From positions 16,166-80,165 of the forward strand of contig JAGATQ010000031.1 in NCBI GenBank assembly GCA_017621205.1: a DNA stretch of 64,000 bases, in the 5' to 3' direction. This DNA is from Lachnospira sp. (lineage in GTDB: Bacteria > Bacillota > Clostridia > Lachnospirales > Lachnospiraceae). The notes beneath the pieces are model-generated. The model ran no database searches. It saw only the letters and a program-made list of their open reading frames with translations, and had not been told where the DNA came from. This document shows, piece by piece, positions 9,339 through 17,645 of this stretch. Both the position numbers and the translations under genes were made by a program. Positions within the stretch are counted from its first letter, which is position 1. Each line of letters opens with the position of its first letter.

Positions 9339-9893
9339 ATGGGTAAGAAGCAGCAATTACAATATGAAAAGTGCAGGGAAGAGCTGGCCTATCAGGGTGC
9401 AGCCGTTGCCGTCTATAAGGATTATATTAAGCTGCCGAATGGCAAGCAGGTAGAATGGGATTTGATTAAGCATCCGGGAGGTGCTGGAATCCTTCCGGTT
9501 GATGAAGATGGCAATGTGCTGTTGATTGAGCAATATCGCAATGCGCTAGACCGGATGACCCTTGAGATTCCGGCAGGGAAACGGGAAAATGGGGAGCATA
9601 CCAGCGTTTGTGCTGCCAGAGAACTGGAGGAAGAGACGGGATACCGTTCCAGCCACATTGTACATCTGGCGGATTCCGTAGCAGCCATTGGATATAGCAA
9701 TGAAATCATTGGGTTATACTATGCGGATGAATTGGAGAAGACAAAGCAGAGACTTGATGAGGATGAATGGATTCATGTCAGGAGAGTTTCGCTTAGCGAT
9801 GCTATCGCTATGGTGCTTGATGGTATTATTCAGGATTCGAAAACAGTATCTGCGATTTTGCTCTATGATAAGGTAATGACAGGAAAAGACTGA
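9339..9893 (+). CDS. nudF: Nudix hydrolase, ADP-ribose pyrophosphatase type
   Basis: Hydrolyses ADP-ribose and related nucleoside diphosphate compounds to AMP and sugar phosphate. The Nudix box G-x5-E-x7-REUxEExGU is intact: GKRENGE, seven residues, then RELEEETGY. The IEQYRNALDRMTLEIPAG lead-in is characteristic of the ADP-ribose subfamily. ATG at 9339 is chosen because AGGAGTAGG lies just upstream at 9326-9334. A longer in-frame reading from 9279 would overlap the aminotransferase and has no ribosome site. The order Nudix, SpoIIM, XerD recalls the nudF-spoIIM-xerD neighbourhood of Bacillus. Confidence 0.9.
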   Translation: MGKKQQLQYEKCREELAYQGAAVAVYKDYIKLPNGKQVEWDLIKHPGGAGILPVDEDGNVLLIEQYRNALDRMTLEIPAGKRENGEHTSVCAARELEEETGYRSSHIVHLADSVAAIGYSNEIIGLYYADELEKTKQRLDEDEWIHVRRVSLSDAIAMVLDGIIQDSKTVSAILLYDKVMTGKD

Positions 9894-10099
9894 TATTCTA
9901 TTTTGAAAGTGTTAGTAACGCAAGCTTTCTATCTGTTTTAAAGGCAAATATGTATGTGGGAAGTCCTAAGTTCAGTAATAATTGCAGTGAAGGTTCATAT
10001 AATTAAATGTGGATTGTCAAAGGGACAACTTGGACACGAAAGCATTAGTAATGGTATTTTTGTGTGAAAGCAATTATTATCCACTGCTTGGAGGCCTAT

Positions 10100-10648
10100 A
10101 TGAACACGGATTATGAATATGAATATCAAATAGAAAAGCCGCAGGTTAATTGGAATTTTTTATGGATGGTGCTTGGCTGTCTGCTTGGGACGTTGTTTGT
10201 CAATTTATTTCTTTCTGAAATTGTAGTGCAAAATGGTGATGTTTACAGCCTGTTTGCCTTGATGAAGGGACAGTCCCTGCCTTCTGGTGGTGAGTTGTTT
10301 GTTTATCTCGTCAGTAGGAGAGGAATGCTGTTACTGCTATTATTATTTCTATTTTATCTGTTTTCACGGCGGGTAGCGTCTTTTTTTGCTTTGCTTTTTT
10401 TAGGCTTTTTGTTTGGGGTTACCCTTTCCATGCAGGTGATGATAAGTGGCATTGCAGGCATCTTTTACTGGCTTCTGGCGGCACTGCCACAGGGGATATT
10501 TTATCTGCTGGCTGTTTTTTATCTGGCAAAGAATGTTAGAAAAAAACATCGTCTATTTGTGGCAGCAATGGTAATGCTGTTGTTTTTTATAGGAATTCTT
10601 TGTGAGAGTTATATTAATCTGCAATTGCTGCAATTTTTTGGTCTGTAA
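10100..10648 (+). CDS. spoIIM: SpoIIM-like sporulation membrane protein
   Basis: Polytopic membrane protein of 182 residues with about five hydrophobic segments. SpoIIM belongs to the engulfment complex with SpoIID and SpoIIP that remodels septal peptidoglycan during sporulation. The central stretch GFLFGVTLSMQVM followed by a long hydrophobic segment with ALPQGIFYLLA fits the family, and the position between a Nudix hydrolase and xerD is the usual one. An upstream GTG at 10064 is in frame, but ATG at 10100 has TTGGAGG at 10088-10094 and gives a plausible cytosolic N-terminus. The sequence is divergent, so the name rests on both pattern and synteny. Confidence 0.75.
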   Translation: MNTDYEYEYQIEKPQVNWNFLWMVLGCLLGTLFVNLFLSEIVVQNGDVYSLFALMKGQSLPSGGELFVYLVSRRGMLLLLLLFLFYLFSRRVASFFALLFLGFLFGVTLSMQVMISGIAGIFYWLLAALPQGIFYLLAVFYLAKNVRKKHRLFVAAMVMLLFFIGILCESYINLQLLQFFGL

Positions 10649-10661
10649 ATCGAGGTGGAGT

Positions 10662-11540
10662 ATGGCTATTTTTGAAAAAGATGGATTAAAGTTTTTAGAT
10701 GGGTTAAGTAGTGATTATATAGTAATTGAAAGTAGTTGCATGGAAAAATATATATCCTACATCAATAATCAAAAAGTAAAGGCTGTGTATTTGTGTAATT
10801 TATATTTCAATTTGGACAATATAGATTTTTTTAAAGATTGTAATAGTATTGAAAAACTGAATTTGAATTGTTCCTCAATTGATAACTATAATGGTTTGTA
10901 TTATTTACAGAACTTAAAAGAGCTTATGTTATCAGAATCAAGAAAAGTAGTTGATGTTGATTTAGAGAGAATTCCACAATTAGAAATTTTGTCGATTGAT
11001 ATGAAAAATAAATCCATAACAGGACTGGATAAAATAGAGCATTTGAAGAAGCTTGACTTATGTCACTATAATCCTAAAAGCAGAGATTTAACTGGTTTAC
11101 AATTAAGAAGTGCAATCAGCAGTTTAAGTCTTGTTCAGTCATCAATAGAAACGTTAAAAGGATGTGAAAAATTTATAAATTTAGAACACTTAGAATGTTT
11201 TTATTTGCCAAAGTTATATGATATAGGAGATATTCAAAATAATAGAAAAACATTGAAGATACTAAGATTTGAGGTGTGTAAAAAAATTGTAAATCATGAG
11301 CAGGTTGCAAAATTGTGTGAATTAAAGCAGCTTACATTTTTTAATTGTGGTGACATAGAATCTATTGAGTTTATTGATGAAATGCCGCAGTTACAAGTGT
11401 TTGTTTTTTTGAAAACTAATATTATAGATGGAAATCTATATCCCTGTGAGAGGTTAGATTATGTTGCTTTTACTAATAAGAAACATTATTCACATAAAGG
11501 TTCAGATTTTAAAAATAATCTGAAAAATCCTATCATCTAA
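10662..11540 (+). CDS. Leucine-rich-repeat-like protein, unknown role
   Basis: 292-residue protein made of irregular repeats of roughly 22-25 residues (for example LKELMLSES, LEILSIDM, LKKLDLCHY, LEHLECFYL), the pattern of a leucine-rich-repeat solenoid that binds proteins. No signal peptide or membrane helix is seen, so it is presumably cytosolic. ATG at 10662 follows GAGGTGGAG. It is visibly richer in A and T than its neighbours and sits between spoIIM and xerD, which are normally close together, so it looks like an acquired gene. Comparable orphans are often immunity proteins of contact-dependent toxins, but there is no direct evidence for that here. Confidence 0.65.
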   Translation: MAIFEKDGLKFLDGLSSDYIVIESSCMEKYISYINNQKVKAVYLCNLYFNLDNIDFFKDCNSIEKLNLNCSSIDNYNGLYYLQNLKELMLSESRKVVDVDLERIPQLEILSIDMKNKSITGLDKIEHLKKLDLCHYNPKSRDLTGLQLRSAISSLSLVQSSIETLKGCEKFINLEHLECFYLPKLYDIGDIQNNRKTLKILRFEVCKKIVNHEQVAKLCELKQLTFFNCGDIESIEFIDEMPQLQVFVFLKTNIIDGNLYPCERLDYVAFTNKKHYSHKGSDFKNNLKNPII

Positions 11541-11617
11541 ATAGCTCGTTAAATAGAGAATGTTTATAAATGGTGTTGTTAAAATATTCTTGGAATAAAT
11601 GGATTTCTTGTGTTACA

Positions 11618-11639
11618 TACCCTGCCAATAGTGGCAGGG
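11618..11639 (+). terminator. Hairpin between the LRR gene and xerD
   Basis: ACCCTGCCA at 11618-11626 and TGGCAGGGT at 11631-11639 form a perfect 9-base stem with loop ATAG. The T-rich tail (TGTTGACTTTATTT) is interrupted, so termination is probable but not certain. The xerD promoter begins within that tail. Confidence 0.6.
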
Positions 11640-11642
11640 TTG

Positions 11643-11671
11643 TTGACTTTATTTCCAAATCTATTTATAAT
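11643..11671 (+). promoter_or_regulatory. xerD promoter, sigma-A type
   Basis: TTGACT at 11643-11648, 17-base spacer, and a perfect TATAAT at 11666-11671. It lies directly behind the hairpin at 11618-11639 and 66 bases upstream of the xerD start. Confidence 0.8.
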
Positions 11672-11736
11672 AAATTTATGTTTTTGCATTTATCAGGAGG
11701 TTATGTCAGGTTTTATTTTGAGGGTAGGAAGAATTT

Positions 11737-12642
11737 ATGGAACAATATGTGAAACAATTTGTCAGGTATCTTAAGGAGGATAAGCATGCCAGCCAGAATA
11801 CCATTGTTTCTTATCAACGGGATTTACTGAAGCTGTGCAGTTATTTAGAGCAGCATGATATCACAGATGTCTCTATGGTGACGGAGACGAATCTGAATTC
11901 TTATATTTTATATATGGAGACGGAGGGGATGGCATCTAGTACGATATCGAGACATGTTGCTACGATTAAGGCATTTTATTTATATCTGATAAGAAATCAT
12001 CTGGTAGAACAGGATATTGCTTATCGTCTAAAGCCTCCTAAAATTGAGAAAAAATCTCCGGAAGCTTTGACGGAGGAGGAAATTGCATTGCTTTTAGCAC
12101 AGCCGGAGGGAAATGGACGCAAGGAGCTTCGGGATAAGGCGATGCTGGAGCTGCTATATGCAACCGGAATGCGGGTATCTGAACTGATTTCACTCACGGT
12201 TCATCAGGTTAATCTTGAACATGGTTATATTATTTGTAAGGGTTCTACATATGGGCGGGTAATTCCGGTGGATGAACAGACAGTGGAAGTGATGAAGCGT
12301 TATCTTCTGGAGGGGAGACCTGCCATCGTGAAGGGGGACACCGATATCCTGTTTTCCAATATTCACGGCAAGCCTATGACACGGCAGGGCTTTTGGAAAA
12401 TTGTGAAATTGTATGCCCAAAAAGCGGGAATTAACCGTGAGATTACACCCCACATGGTTCGTCATTCCTTCGCTTTTCATCTTATACAGCATGGGGCGGA
12501 TTTGCACAGTGTGCAGGAGCTTTTGGGGCATTCTGATATTGCGACAACAGGCGTATATCTGATGAGGCCTGACCAGCGTCTGAAGGAGGTTTACAACAAA
12601 ACACATCAAAGAGACAGAATAGGAGAGAAGAAAAATGGATAA
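11737..12642 (+). CDS. xerD: Tyrosine recombinase XerD
   Basis: Site-specific recombinase that resolves chromosome dimers at dif together with XerC. The 301 residues hold an N-terminal SAM-like core-binding domain (about 1-85) and a catalytic domain. Catalytic features are Arg in TGMRVSEL, Lys in CKGSTYGR, the His-x-x-Arg of HMVRHSFAFH, the LGHSDIATT histidine and the nucleophile Tyr in GVYLMR. Length and position near spoIIM match XerD rather than a phage integrase. No attachment site or phage genes are near. Its last 8 bases overlap the start of the formate/nitrite channel gene. Confidence 0.9.
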   Translation: MEQYVKQFVRYLKEDKHASQNTIVSYQRDLLKLCSYLEQHDITDVSMVTETNLNSYILYMETEGMASSTISRHVATIKAFYLYLIRNHLVEQDIAYRLKPPKIEKKSPEALTEEEIALLLAQPEGNGRKELRDKAMLELLYATGMRVSELISLTVHQVNLEHGYIICKGSTYGRVIPVDEQTVEVMKRYLLEGRPAIVKGDTDILFSNIHGKPMTRQGFWKIVKLYAQKAGINREITPHMVRHSFAFHLIQHGADLHSVQELLGHSDIATTGVYLMRPDQRLKEVYNKTHQRDRIGEKKNG

Positions 12643-13492
12643 GTATAATTGTTACACCCCAAAAGAAGTGCATGAAAATATGGCTAAGGCTTCCGTAACG
12701 AAGGCTTCCTATCAGTGGTATCAGCTTCTGGTGCTGGGAATTATGGCGGGACTCTGTATTGCTCTTGGTGCGGAGGCAAGTAACACCGCTATGCATGCCA
12801 TTACGAATGTAGGTGTGTCAAGGCTTGTTGCCGGCTGTGTGTTCCCGGTTGGACTGATTGCACTGGTATTGGCAGGTGGTGAGCTGTTTACCGGAAATGC
12901 CTTGATGCTTACCGGAGTGGTGAAGAAGGAGATTCGTCTGTCGGCTATGCTTAGAAACTGGGTGATTGTCTATTTTGCCAATATGCTTGGGGCGGTTGTA
13001 ATTGCGTTTCTTGTTAGCCAGACTGGACAGTGGGATTTTACAGATGGTATGCTGGGTGCCATGACGATTAAGGTGGCAGTAGGCAAGGTATCACTTGAGC
13101 CGTGGGCAGCGCTTTGTTCAGGAATTATGTGTAATATTTTTGTATGTCTGGCTGTGCTGATGGCAAGTGCTGCTAAGGCAGTCATTGGTAAGATTGTATC
13201 TATTTTTCTGCCGATTTGTGCATTTGTTATTTCCGGCTTTGAGCACTGTGTTGCCAATATGTACTACATTCCGGCTGGAATGATGGCTGCGGAAAATCCG
13301 GCGTATGTTGGTAAGGCACAGGAGCTTTATGGTATCACGGCAGAGCAGCTACATAAGCTTGATATGGCGGGCTTTTTATATCATAATCTGTTATTCGTAA
13401 CAATTGGTAATATTATTGGCGGCGGCGTTCTGATTGGCTTAATGTACTATGCAGCATTTGTGCATCAGAGCAAAAAGAAGACAGAGAAATAA
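12635..13492 (+). CDS. Formate/nitrite transporter (FNT) family channel
   Basis: Pentameric membrane channel for small monovalent anions such as formate or nitrite (the family also includes hydrosulfide channels). The 285 residues contain six membrane segments and the signatures GGELFTGNALM, MCNIFVCLAV and GFEHCVANMYYIPAG. In a fermenting anaerobe formate export is the likely task, but the substrate cannot be read from the sequence. The gene overlaps the end of xerD by 8 bases, with AGGAGAGAAG as ribosome site inside xerD, so it is translated from the xerD transcript. That pairing has no obvious functional logic. Confidence 0.9.
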   Translation: MDKYNCYTPKEVHENMAKASVTKASYQWYQLLVLGIMAGLCIALGAEASNTAMHAITNVGVSRLVAGCVFPVGLIALVLAGGELFTGNALMLTGVVKKEIRLSAMLRNWVIVYFANMLGAVVIAFLVSQTGQWDFTDGMLGAMTIKVAVGKVSLEPWAALCSGIMCNIFVCLAVLMASAAKAVIGKIVSIFLPICAFVISGFEHCVANMYYIPAGMMAAENPAYVGKAQELYGITAEQLHKLDMAGFLYHNLLFVTIGNIIGGGVLIGLMYYAAFVHQSKKKTEK

Positions 13493-13552
13493 TTTGAGTT
13501 ATACTATAGATAAGTGTTGTTTTTTAGGAAATAAACAATTGAGTGGGGTGTG

Positions 13553-13581
13553 TTGACTTTATTGCTTTAAAGTGATACACT
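13553..13581 (+). promoter_or_regulatory. Promoter of the DAHP synthase gene
   Basis: TTGACT at 13553-13558, 17-base spacer, TACACT at 13576-13581, 85 bases upstream of the start codon. The 173-base gap from the channel gene holds nothing else recognised. Confidence 0.7.
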
Positions 13582-13665
13582 AATGTGGCGATTTTTGATA
13601 AGCGGATGATAGGTTTGTCTGATAATTAAAAATAAGGCAGTTTTATTAGGAAGGATGTTAGGAAA

Positions 13666-14694
13666 ATGAGTTTACACATTGAAAAGCAGGTGCCGAGTGC
13701 AGAAGAGATTCTTGCCCAGTACCCGATGGATAAGGAATTAGTTGCAGTAAAGAAGCAGAGGGATGCAGAGATTAAGGATGTATTTACCGGAGCTTCTGAT
13801 AAATTTATTGTTATTATCGGTCCATGTTCTGCAGATAACGAGGATGCGGTCTGTGATTATGTGCAGAGATTAGCCAGAGTGAATGAGCAGACCAAGGATA
13901 AGATTTTATTGATTCCCCGGATTTATACGAATAAACCGAGAACTACAGGGGAAGGATACAAGGGAATATTACATCAGCCGGACCCGGAGAAGAAGCCGGA
14001 TATGGTTTCCGGATTGATTGCTATCCGCAAGATGTTTATCCGCTCCTTGAAGGAGACATCTCTTAGTGCGGCAGATGAGATGCTTTACCCGGGGAACTGG
14101 GGCTATATGGAGGATTTGCTTTCCTATGTTGCAGTAGGTGCCCGTTCTGTTGAAAACCAGCAGCATCGTCTGATTGCCAGTGGCATGGACGTTCCGGTTG
14201 GTATGAAGAATCCGACCAGTGGAGATTTAACAGTAATGATTAATTCTGTTATTGCAGCACAGGGGCATCACACCTTTTTATACCATACCAATCAGGTAAA
14301 ATCAGATGGTAATCCTTTGGCACATACAATTTTGCGTGGTGCAGTCAATAAGCATGGGCAGAATATTCCGAATTACCACTATGAGGATTTCCGTTTGCTT
14401 CTTGATTTATATGACCAGCATCAGTTATTGAATCCTGCATGTATTGTGGATGCCAATCATTCTAACTCGGGAAAGAGGTGGGACCAGCAGCCGCGAATTG
14501 TCAAGGAAGTGCTGCATAGCCGCAATTTGAATGAGGATATTAAACATCTTGTGAAGGGTGTTATGATTGAGAGTTATATTGAGGACGGCAACCAGAAGAT
14601 TGGAGAGGGCTGTTATGGTAAATCCATCACAGATCCATGTATTGGATGGAATAAGACAGAGAAGCTTTTGTATGAGATAGCGGACCGTCTCTAA
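13666..14694 (+). CDS. aroF: 3-deoxy-7-phosphoheptulonate synthase (class I, AroFGH type)
   Basis: First enzyme of the shikimate pathway, condensing phosphoenolpyruvate with erythrose 4-phosphate. The 342 residues match the metal-dependent E. coli-type family: IIGPCSADN, RIYTNKPRTTGEGYKG, GNWGYMEDLLSYVAVGARS, GMKNPTSGD, and DANHSNSGKRW near the C-terminus. No fused chorismate mutase or ACT domain is present, so feedback control, if any, comes from the family's own N-terminal region. It has a separate promoter and a terminator at 14718-14752, so it is monocistronic. Which aromatic amino acid regulates it cannot be told. Confidence 0.95.
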   Translation: MSLHIEKQVPSAEEILAQYPMDKELVAVKKQRDAEIKDVFTGASDKFIVIIGPCSADNEDAVCDYVQRLARVNEQTKDKILLIPRIYTNKPRTTGEGYKGILHQPDPEKKPDMVSGLIAIRKMFIRSLKETSLSAADEMLYPGNWGYMEDLLSYVAVGARSVENQQHRLIASGMDVPVGMKNPTSGDLTVMINSVIAAQGHHTFLYHTNQVKSDGNPLAHTILRGAVNKHGQNIPNYHYEDFRLLLDLYDQHQLLNPACIVDANHSNSGKRWDQQPRIVKEVLHSRNLNEDIKHLVKGVMIESYIEDGNQKIGEGCYGKSITDPCIGWNKTEKLLYEIADRL

Positions 14695-14717
14695 TTCTTT
14701 AAGAAGATTATATAGAG

Positions 14718-14752
14718 GCAAGCAGAGTGTGTAAGTTCTGCTTGCTTTTTTT
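14718..14752 (+). terminator. Rho-independent terminator of the DAHP synthase gene
   Basis: GCAAGCAGA at 14718-14726 pairs with TCTGCTTGC at 14737-14745, followed by seven T residues. Confidence 0.9.
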
Positions 14753-14860
14753 ATTATTGGGTTTGTGAAAAGGCAATATTTATGTTATACTAAACATGTT
14801 TCATTTCCACAGATAACAGGACGATGATACAGATAGTTACCTGCATATGCATGAAGGGAT

Positions 14861-15418
14861 ATGAAGATAGGTATGGTTTCAAAAGGAGATAAAACCAAAG
14901 TACATTGGAGGAAGAATTTAGGAAGGGAACGGATAAGAACGGTTTTTCTGACATTTATTCCAGCAATTACAATGATGCTGGTAATTTATTATTTTTCTTC
15001 AAAGACAGCACCTGAGTCTACTGAGACAAGTTCGAAGGTCGTTGATATGCTTGTTTTTCTGCTAAAAAAATTTCCTTTTAATGAATGGGATGCAATAAAG
15101 ACAGCAGAAATGGCGGAATCTCTTTCCTATCCGGTTCGTAAATGTGCCCACGCACTGGAATTTGGCGTGCTTGCATGGTGCTTTTTTTTAGGTATCTATA
15201 ATCTGGTGAAGTGGTATCCTTTTGTTCCGGCATTTATCTGTACCTTTTTGTATGCGGCAACCGATGAGTTCCATCAGCGGTTTGTGGCAGGGCGTGCCGG
15301 GCGTATCACAGATGTGGCAATTGATAGTATTGGTGCATTTATTGCATTGTTTATTTTATATTTTATTTTAAGGAGAGTACATCATGGCAGAAGATTATCA
15401 GAAATTGAAAGAAATTGA
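14861..15418 (+). CDS. VanZ-like membrane protein
   Basis: 185-residue membrane protein with about four hydrophobic helices. The VanZ-like signatures RKCAHALEFGVLAW and YAATDEFHQRFVAGRAGRITD are clear. VanZ is named for its teicoplanin-resistance role in Enterococcus, but most chromosomal homologues have no known function, and resistance should not be inferred here. The ATG at 14861 has GAAGGG only two bases upstream, so the ATG at 14873 may be the true start. The 3' end overlaps the signal peptidase gene by 35 bases, so the pair is cotranscribed. Confidence 0.85.
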   Translation: MKIGMVSKGDKTKVHWRKNLGRERIRTVFLTFIPAITMMLVIYYFSSKTAPESTETSSKVVDMLVFLLKKFPFNEWDAIKTAEMAESLSYPVRKCAHALEFGVLAWCFFLGIYNLVKWYPFVPAFICTFLYAATDEFHQRFVAGRAGRITDVAIDSIGAFIALFILYFILRRVHHGRRLSEIERN

Positions 15419-16313
15419 GGATGCTAAGGAGCAGGATGCTGTTATAGAGGCTTCAGAGAATGGGAGTACGGATGAAATTACAGTAGAAGAAAAGGCGGCA
15501 ATTGATGTGGAGAGAAAGCGGTTAAATACTACAAGATTTCTAAAAGAGGTTGCTAAGACCATAGCAATGCTTTTCTTCATCTGGCTGTTTGTCTATGTCG
15601 TAACACATTATTTTTACGGCTTTATTGTGGTGGATGGCGATTCGATGAATGATACCATGTTTGATGATCAGGTGGGTATTATCCAGAAGTATAATAAAGA
15701 AACAGCAATTCACCGGGGAGATATTATTGTATTTTGGTCGGATGAGCTGGATGAATATTTGATTAAACGGTGTGTGGCAGTTGGCGGTGATACGATATCT
15801 ATGACAGAGGGCGTATTGACGGTAAATGGTAAAAATGTTTCAGAGACTTACATAAAAGAGCCGATGGAGTGGAATAATGAGATTGAAGAGATGACCTTGA
15901 GTGATGATACTCTTTTTGCTATGGGGGATAACCGTAACAACAGCATGGATTGCCGTGAGCTTGGACCAGTGTATATGGAGGATATTACAGGAAAGCTGGT
16001 TGTAAATATGGGTAACTATGGAATTACTTCTAAGCGTCTGATTGTTTTTGCAATAATAATTTTTGTTGTATTTCTGGTACTTAGCGGGATACAGGATATC
16101 AAAATTAAGAAAAAGCTTGACCAGATTCCGGAGGAATTCAGGGATTATGAAGTGGGACTGGATATAAGTACCTGTACAGGAGAGATGACAATTGGTTTCC
16201 GCAACCCCTATAACCAGAAGCTTGAGCTTATGGAGCTGGTACATGATAATAAGGAAATTAAGGCGTATTGTATGAAGTATGCACAGGATTACAAGCAATT
16301 GTTGAAAAAATAA
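15384..16313 (+). CDS. lepB: Signal peptidase I
   Basis: Membrane serine protease that cleaves signal peptides from exported proteins. Catalytic Ser87 lies in VDGDSMNDTM and Lys128 in LIKRCVAVGGD; the box GDNRNNSMDCRELGP is present with Cys in place of the usual Ser. An acidic cytosolic N-terminus of about 55 residues precedes the first membrane helix (about 57-77). After the catalytic domain there is a second hydrophobic helix (about 218-236) and a cytosolic tail of about 70 residues, so the protein is longer (309) than the usual 170-200. Start is supported by AAGGAGAG upstream; it overlaps the VanZ-like gene. Confidence 0.93.
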   Translation: MAEDYQKLKEIEDAKEQDAVIEASENGSTDEITVEEKAAIDVERKRLNTTRFLKEVAKTIAMLFFIWLFVYVVTHYFYGFIVVDGDSMNDTMFDDQVGIIQKYNKETAIHRGDIIVFWSDELDEYLIKRCVAVGGDTISMTEGVLTVNGKNVSETYIKEPMEWNNEIEEMTLSDDTLFAMGDNRNNSMDCRELGPVYMEDITGKLVVNMGNYGITSKRLIVFAIIIFVVFLVLSGIQDIKIKKKLDQIPEEFRDYEVGLDISTCTGEMTIGFRNPYNQKLELMELVHDNKEIKAYCMKYAQDYKQLLKK

Positions 16314-16331
16314 TATTTATTCAAAATTTAC

Positions 16332-16360
16332 TTGAATTTTCCAGCAAAAGTGAGTATTAT
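16332..16360 (+). promoter_or_regulatory. Putative gap promoter
   Basis: TTGAAT at 16332-16337, 17-base spacer, TATTAT at 16355-16360. A start near 16367 leaves a leader of about 157 bases that begins with the palindrome at 16377-16400. Confidence 0.65.
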
Positions 16361-16376
16361 ATAGGTATGTAAATTT

Positions 16377-16400
16377 TCACAATTTTGCCAAAAATTGTGA
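16377..16400 (+). promoter_or_regulatory. Perfect palindrome in the gap leader (operator or attenuator hairpin)
   Basis: TCACAATTTT and AAAATTGTGA flank a 4-base centre GCCA, and the sequence continues TATTTTTAAC. It lies about 10-33 bases after the predicted start. It could be a repressor site or a weak transcription attenuator; it does not match an operator I can name. Confidence 0.5.
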
Positions 16401-16523
16401 TATTTTTAACAAAGAAAACTGACAAGCTTTACAATAATACTTTTGATAATGTATGTGATATGAACAAAAGTAACGAATGAGGGGCGTCAGTTCTTCTAAA
16501 TTATAATCTAGGAGGAATTTAAA

Positions 16524-17540
16524 ATGGCAGTAAAAGTAGCAATTAACGGTTTTGGACGTATCGGTCGTCTTGCATTCAGACAGATGTTTGGCGCAGAGGG
16601 GTATGAGGTAGTAGCAATCAATGATTTGACATCTCCTAAGATGTTAGCTCACTTGTTAAAGTACGATTCTTCTCAGGGTAAGTATGAGAAGGCTGACAGC
16701 GTAACTTCTGGTGAGGACTCTATCACTGTTGATGGCAAAGAGATTAAAATCTACGCATTCCCAGATGCGAACAACTGTCCTTGGGGTGAGTTGAATGTAG
16801 ATGTAGTATTAGAGTGTTCTGGTTTCTATTGTTCTAAGGACAAGGCACAGGCTCATATCAATGCTGGTGCTCGTAAGGTAGTTATTTCAGCTCCTGCTGG
16901 TAACGATCTTCCTACCATCGTATACAATACCAACCATGAGACTTTAAAGGCTGAGGATACTATTATTTCTGCAGCTTCTTGTACTACAAACTGTTTAGCT
17001 CCTATGGCTGATGCATTAAACAAGTATGCTGCTATCCAGTCTGGTATCATGGTTACTATCCATGCATACACTGGTGACCAGATGACTCTTGACGGACCAC
17101 AGAGAAAGGGCGACTTAAGAAGAAGCCGTGCAGCAGCAGTTAATATTGTTCCTAACTCAACTGGTGCAGCTAAGGCAATCGGCTTAGTTATCCCAGAGCT
17201 TAACGGTAAGTTAATCGGTTCTGCTCAGCGTGTTCCAACTCCTACCGGTTCTACTACTATCTTAACAGCAGTAGTTAAGGGTGACAACGTAACAGTTGAT
17301 GGAATCAATGCAGCTATGAAAGCAGCATCAAACGAGTCTTATGGTTACAATGAGGATGAGATTGTTTCTTCTGATATCGTTGGTATGAGATATGGTTCTT
17401 TATTTGATGCTACCCAGACTATGGTTTCTGAGGTTGGTGATGGTTTATACGAGGTACAGGTTGTATCATGGTATGACAACGAGAATTCATATACCAGCCA
17501 GATGGTTAGAACAATTAAGTACTTCTCTGAGTTAGCATAA
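16524..17540 (+). CDS. gap: Glyceraldehyde-3-phosphate dehydrogenase, type I
   Basis: NAD-dependent glycolytic enzyme producing 1,3-bisphosphoglycerate. The Rossmann start [15 protein letters not shown], the catalytic cysteine motif [12 protein letters not shown], the [13 protein letters not shown] segment and the C-terminal [15 protein letters not shown] are all present. Length 338 is standard. Codon use is strongly biased, as expected for a highly expressed gene. AGGAGGAATT precedes the ATG. It has its own promoter and a strong terminator at 17580-17613 between it and pgk, so its level can be set separately from the rest of the cluster. Confidence 0.98.
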   Translation: MAVKVAINGFGRIGRLAFRQMFGAEGYEVVAINDLTSPKMLAHLLKYDSSQGKYEKADSVTSGEDSITVDGKEIKIYAFPDANNCPWGELNVDVVLECSGFYCSKDKAQAHINAGARKVVISAPAGNDLPTIVYNTNHETLKAEDTIISAASCTTNCLAPMADALNKYAAIQSGIMVTIHAYTGDQMTLDGPQRKGDLRRSRAAAVNIVPNSTGAAKAIGLVIPELNGKLIGSAQRVPTPTGSTTILTAVVKGDNVTVDGINAAMKAASNESYGYNEDEIVSSDIVGMRYGSLFDATQTMVSEVGDGLYEVQVVSWYDNENSYTSQMVRTIKYFSELA

Positions 17541-17579
17541 TTGTTAAGACTATTGCTGGATTAGATTATAATGATCCTA

Positions 17580-17613
17580 AAAGGGTCCGGTCTTATGGAC
17601 CGGACCCTTTTTT
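17580..17613 (+). terminator. Strong terminator between gap and pgk
   Basis: AAAGGGTCCGGTC at 17580-17592 pairs with its complement at 17598-17610 (13 bp, 5-base loop), followed by a T run. pgk starts only 33 bases later without an obvious promoter, so partial readthrough is likely. Confidence 0.93.
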
Positions 17614-17645
17614 AATACTAATTATTATGAAAGGAGCATATTAAC

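Noticed and set aside
11570..11752. 60-codon ORF between the LRR gene and xerD
   Set aside because: It runs through a terminator hairpin and the xerD promoter and resembles no protein; chance frame.
11737..12642. Phage or integron integrase
   Set aside because: Length, motifs and the spoIIM neighbourhood fit chromosomal XerD; no att repeats or phage genes are nearby.
14861..15418. Glycopeptide-resistance determinant
   Set aside because: VanZ-like proteins are common in Firmicutes chromosomes, and no other van gene is present.
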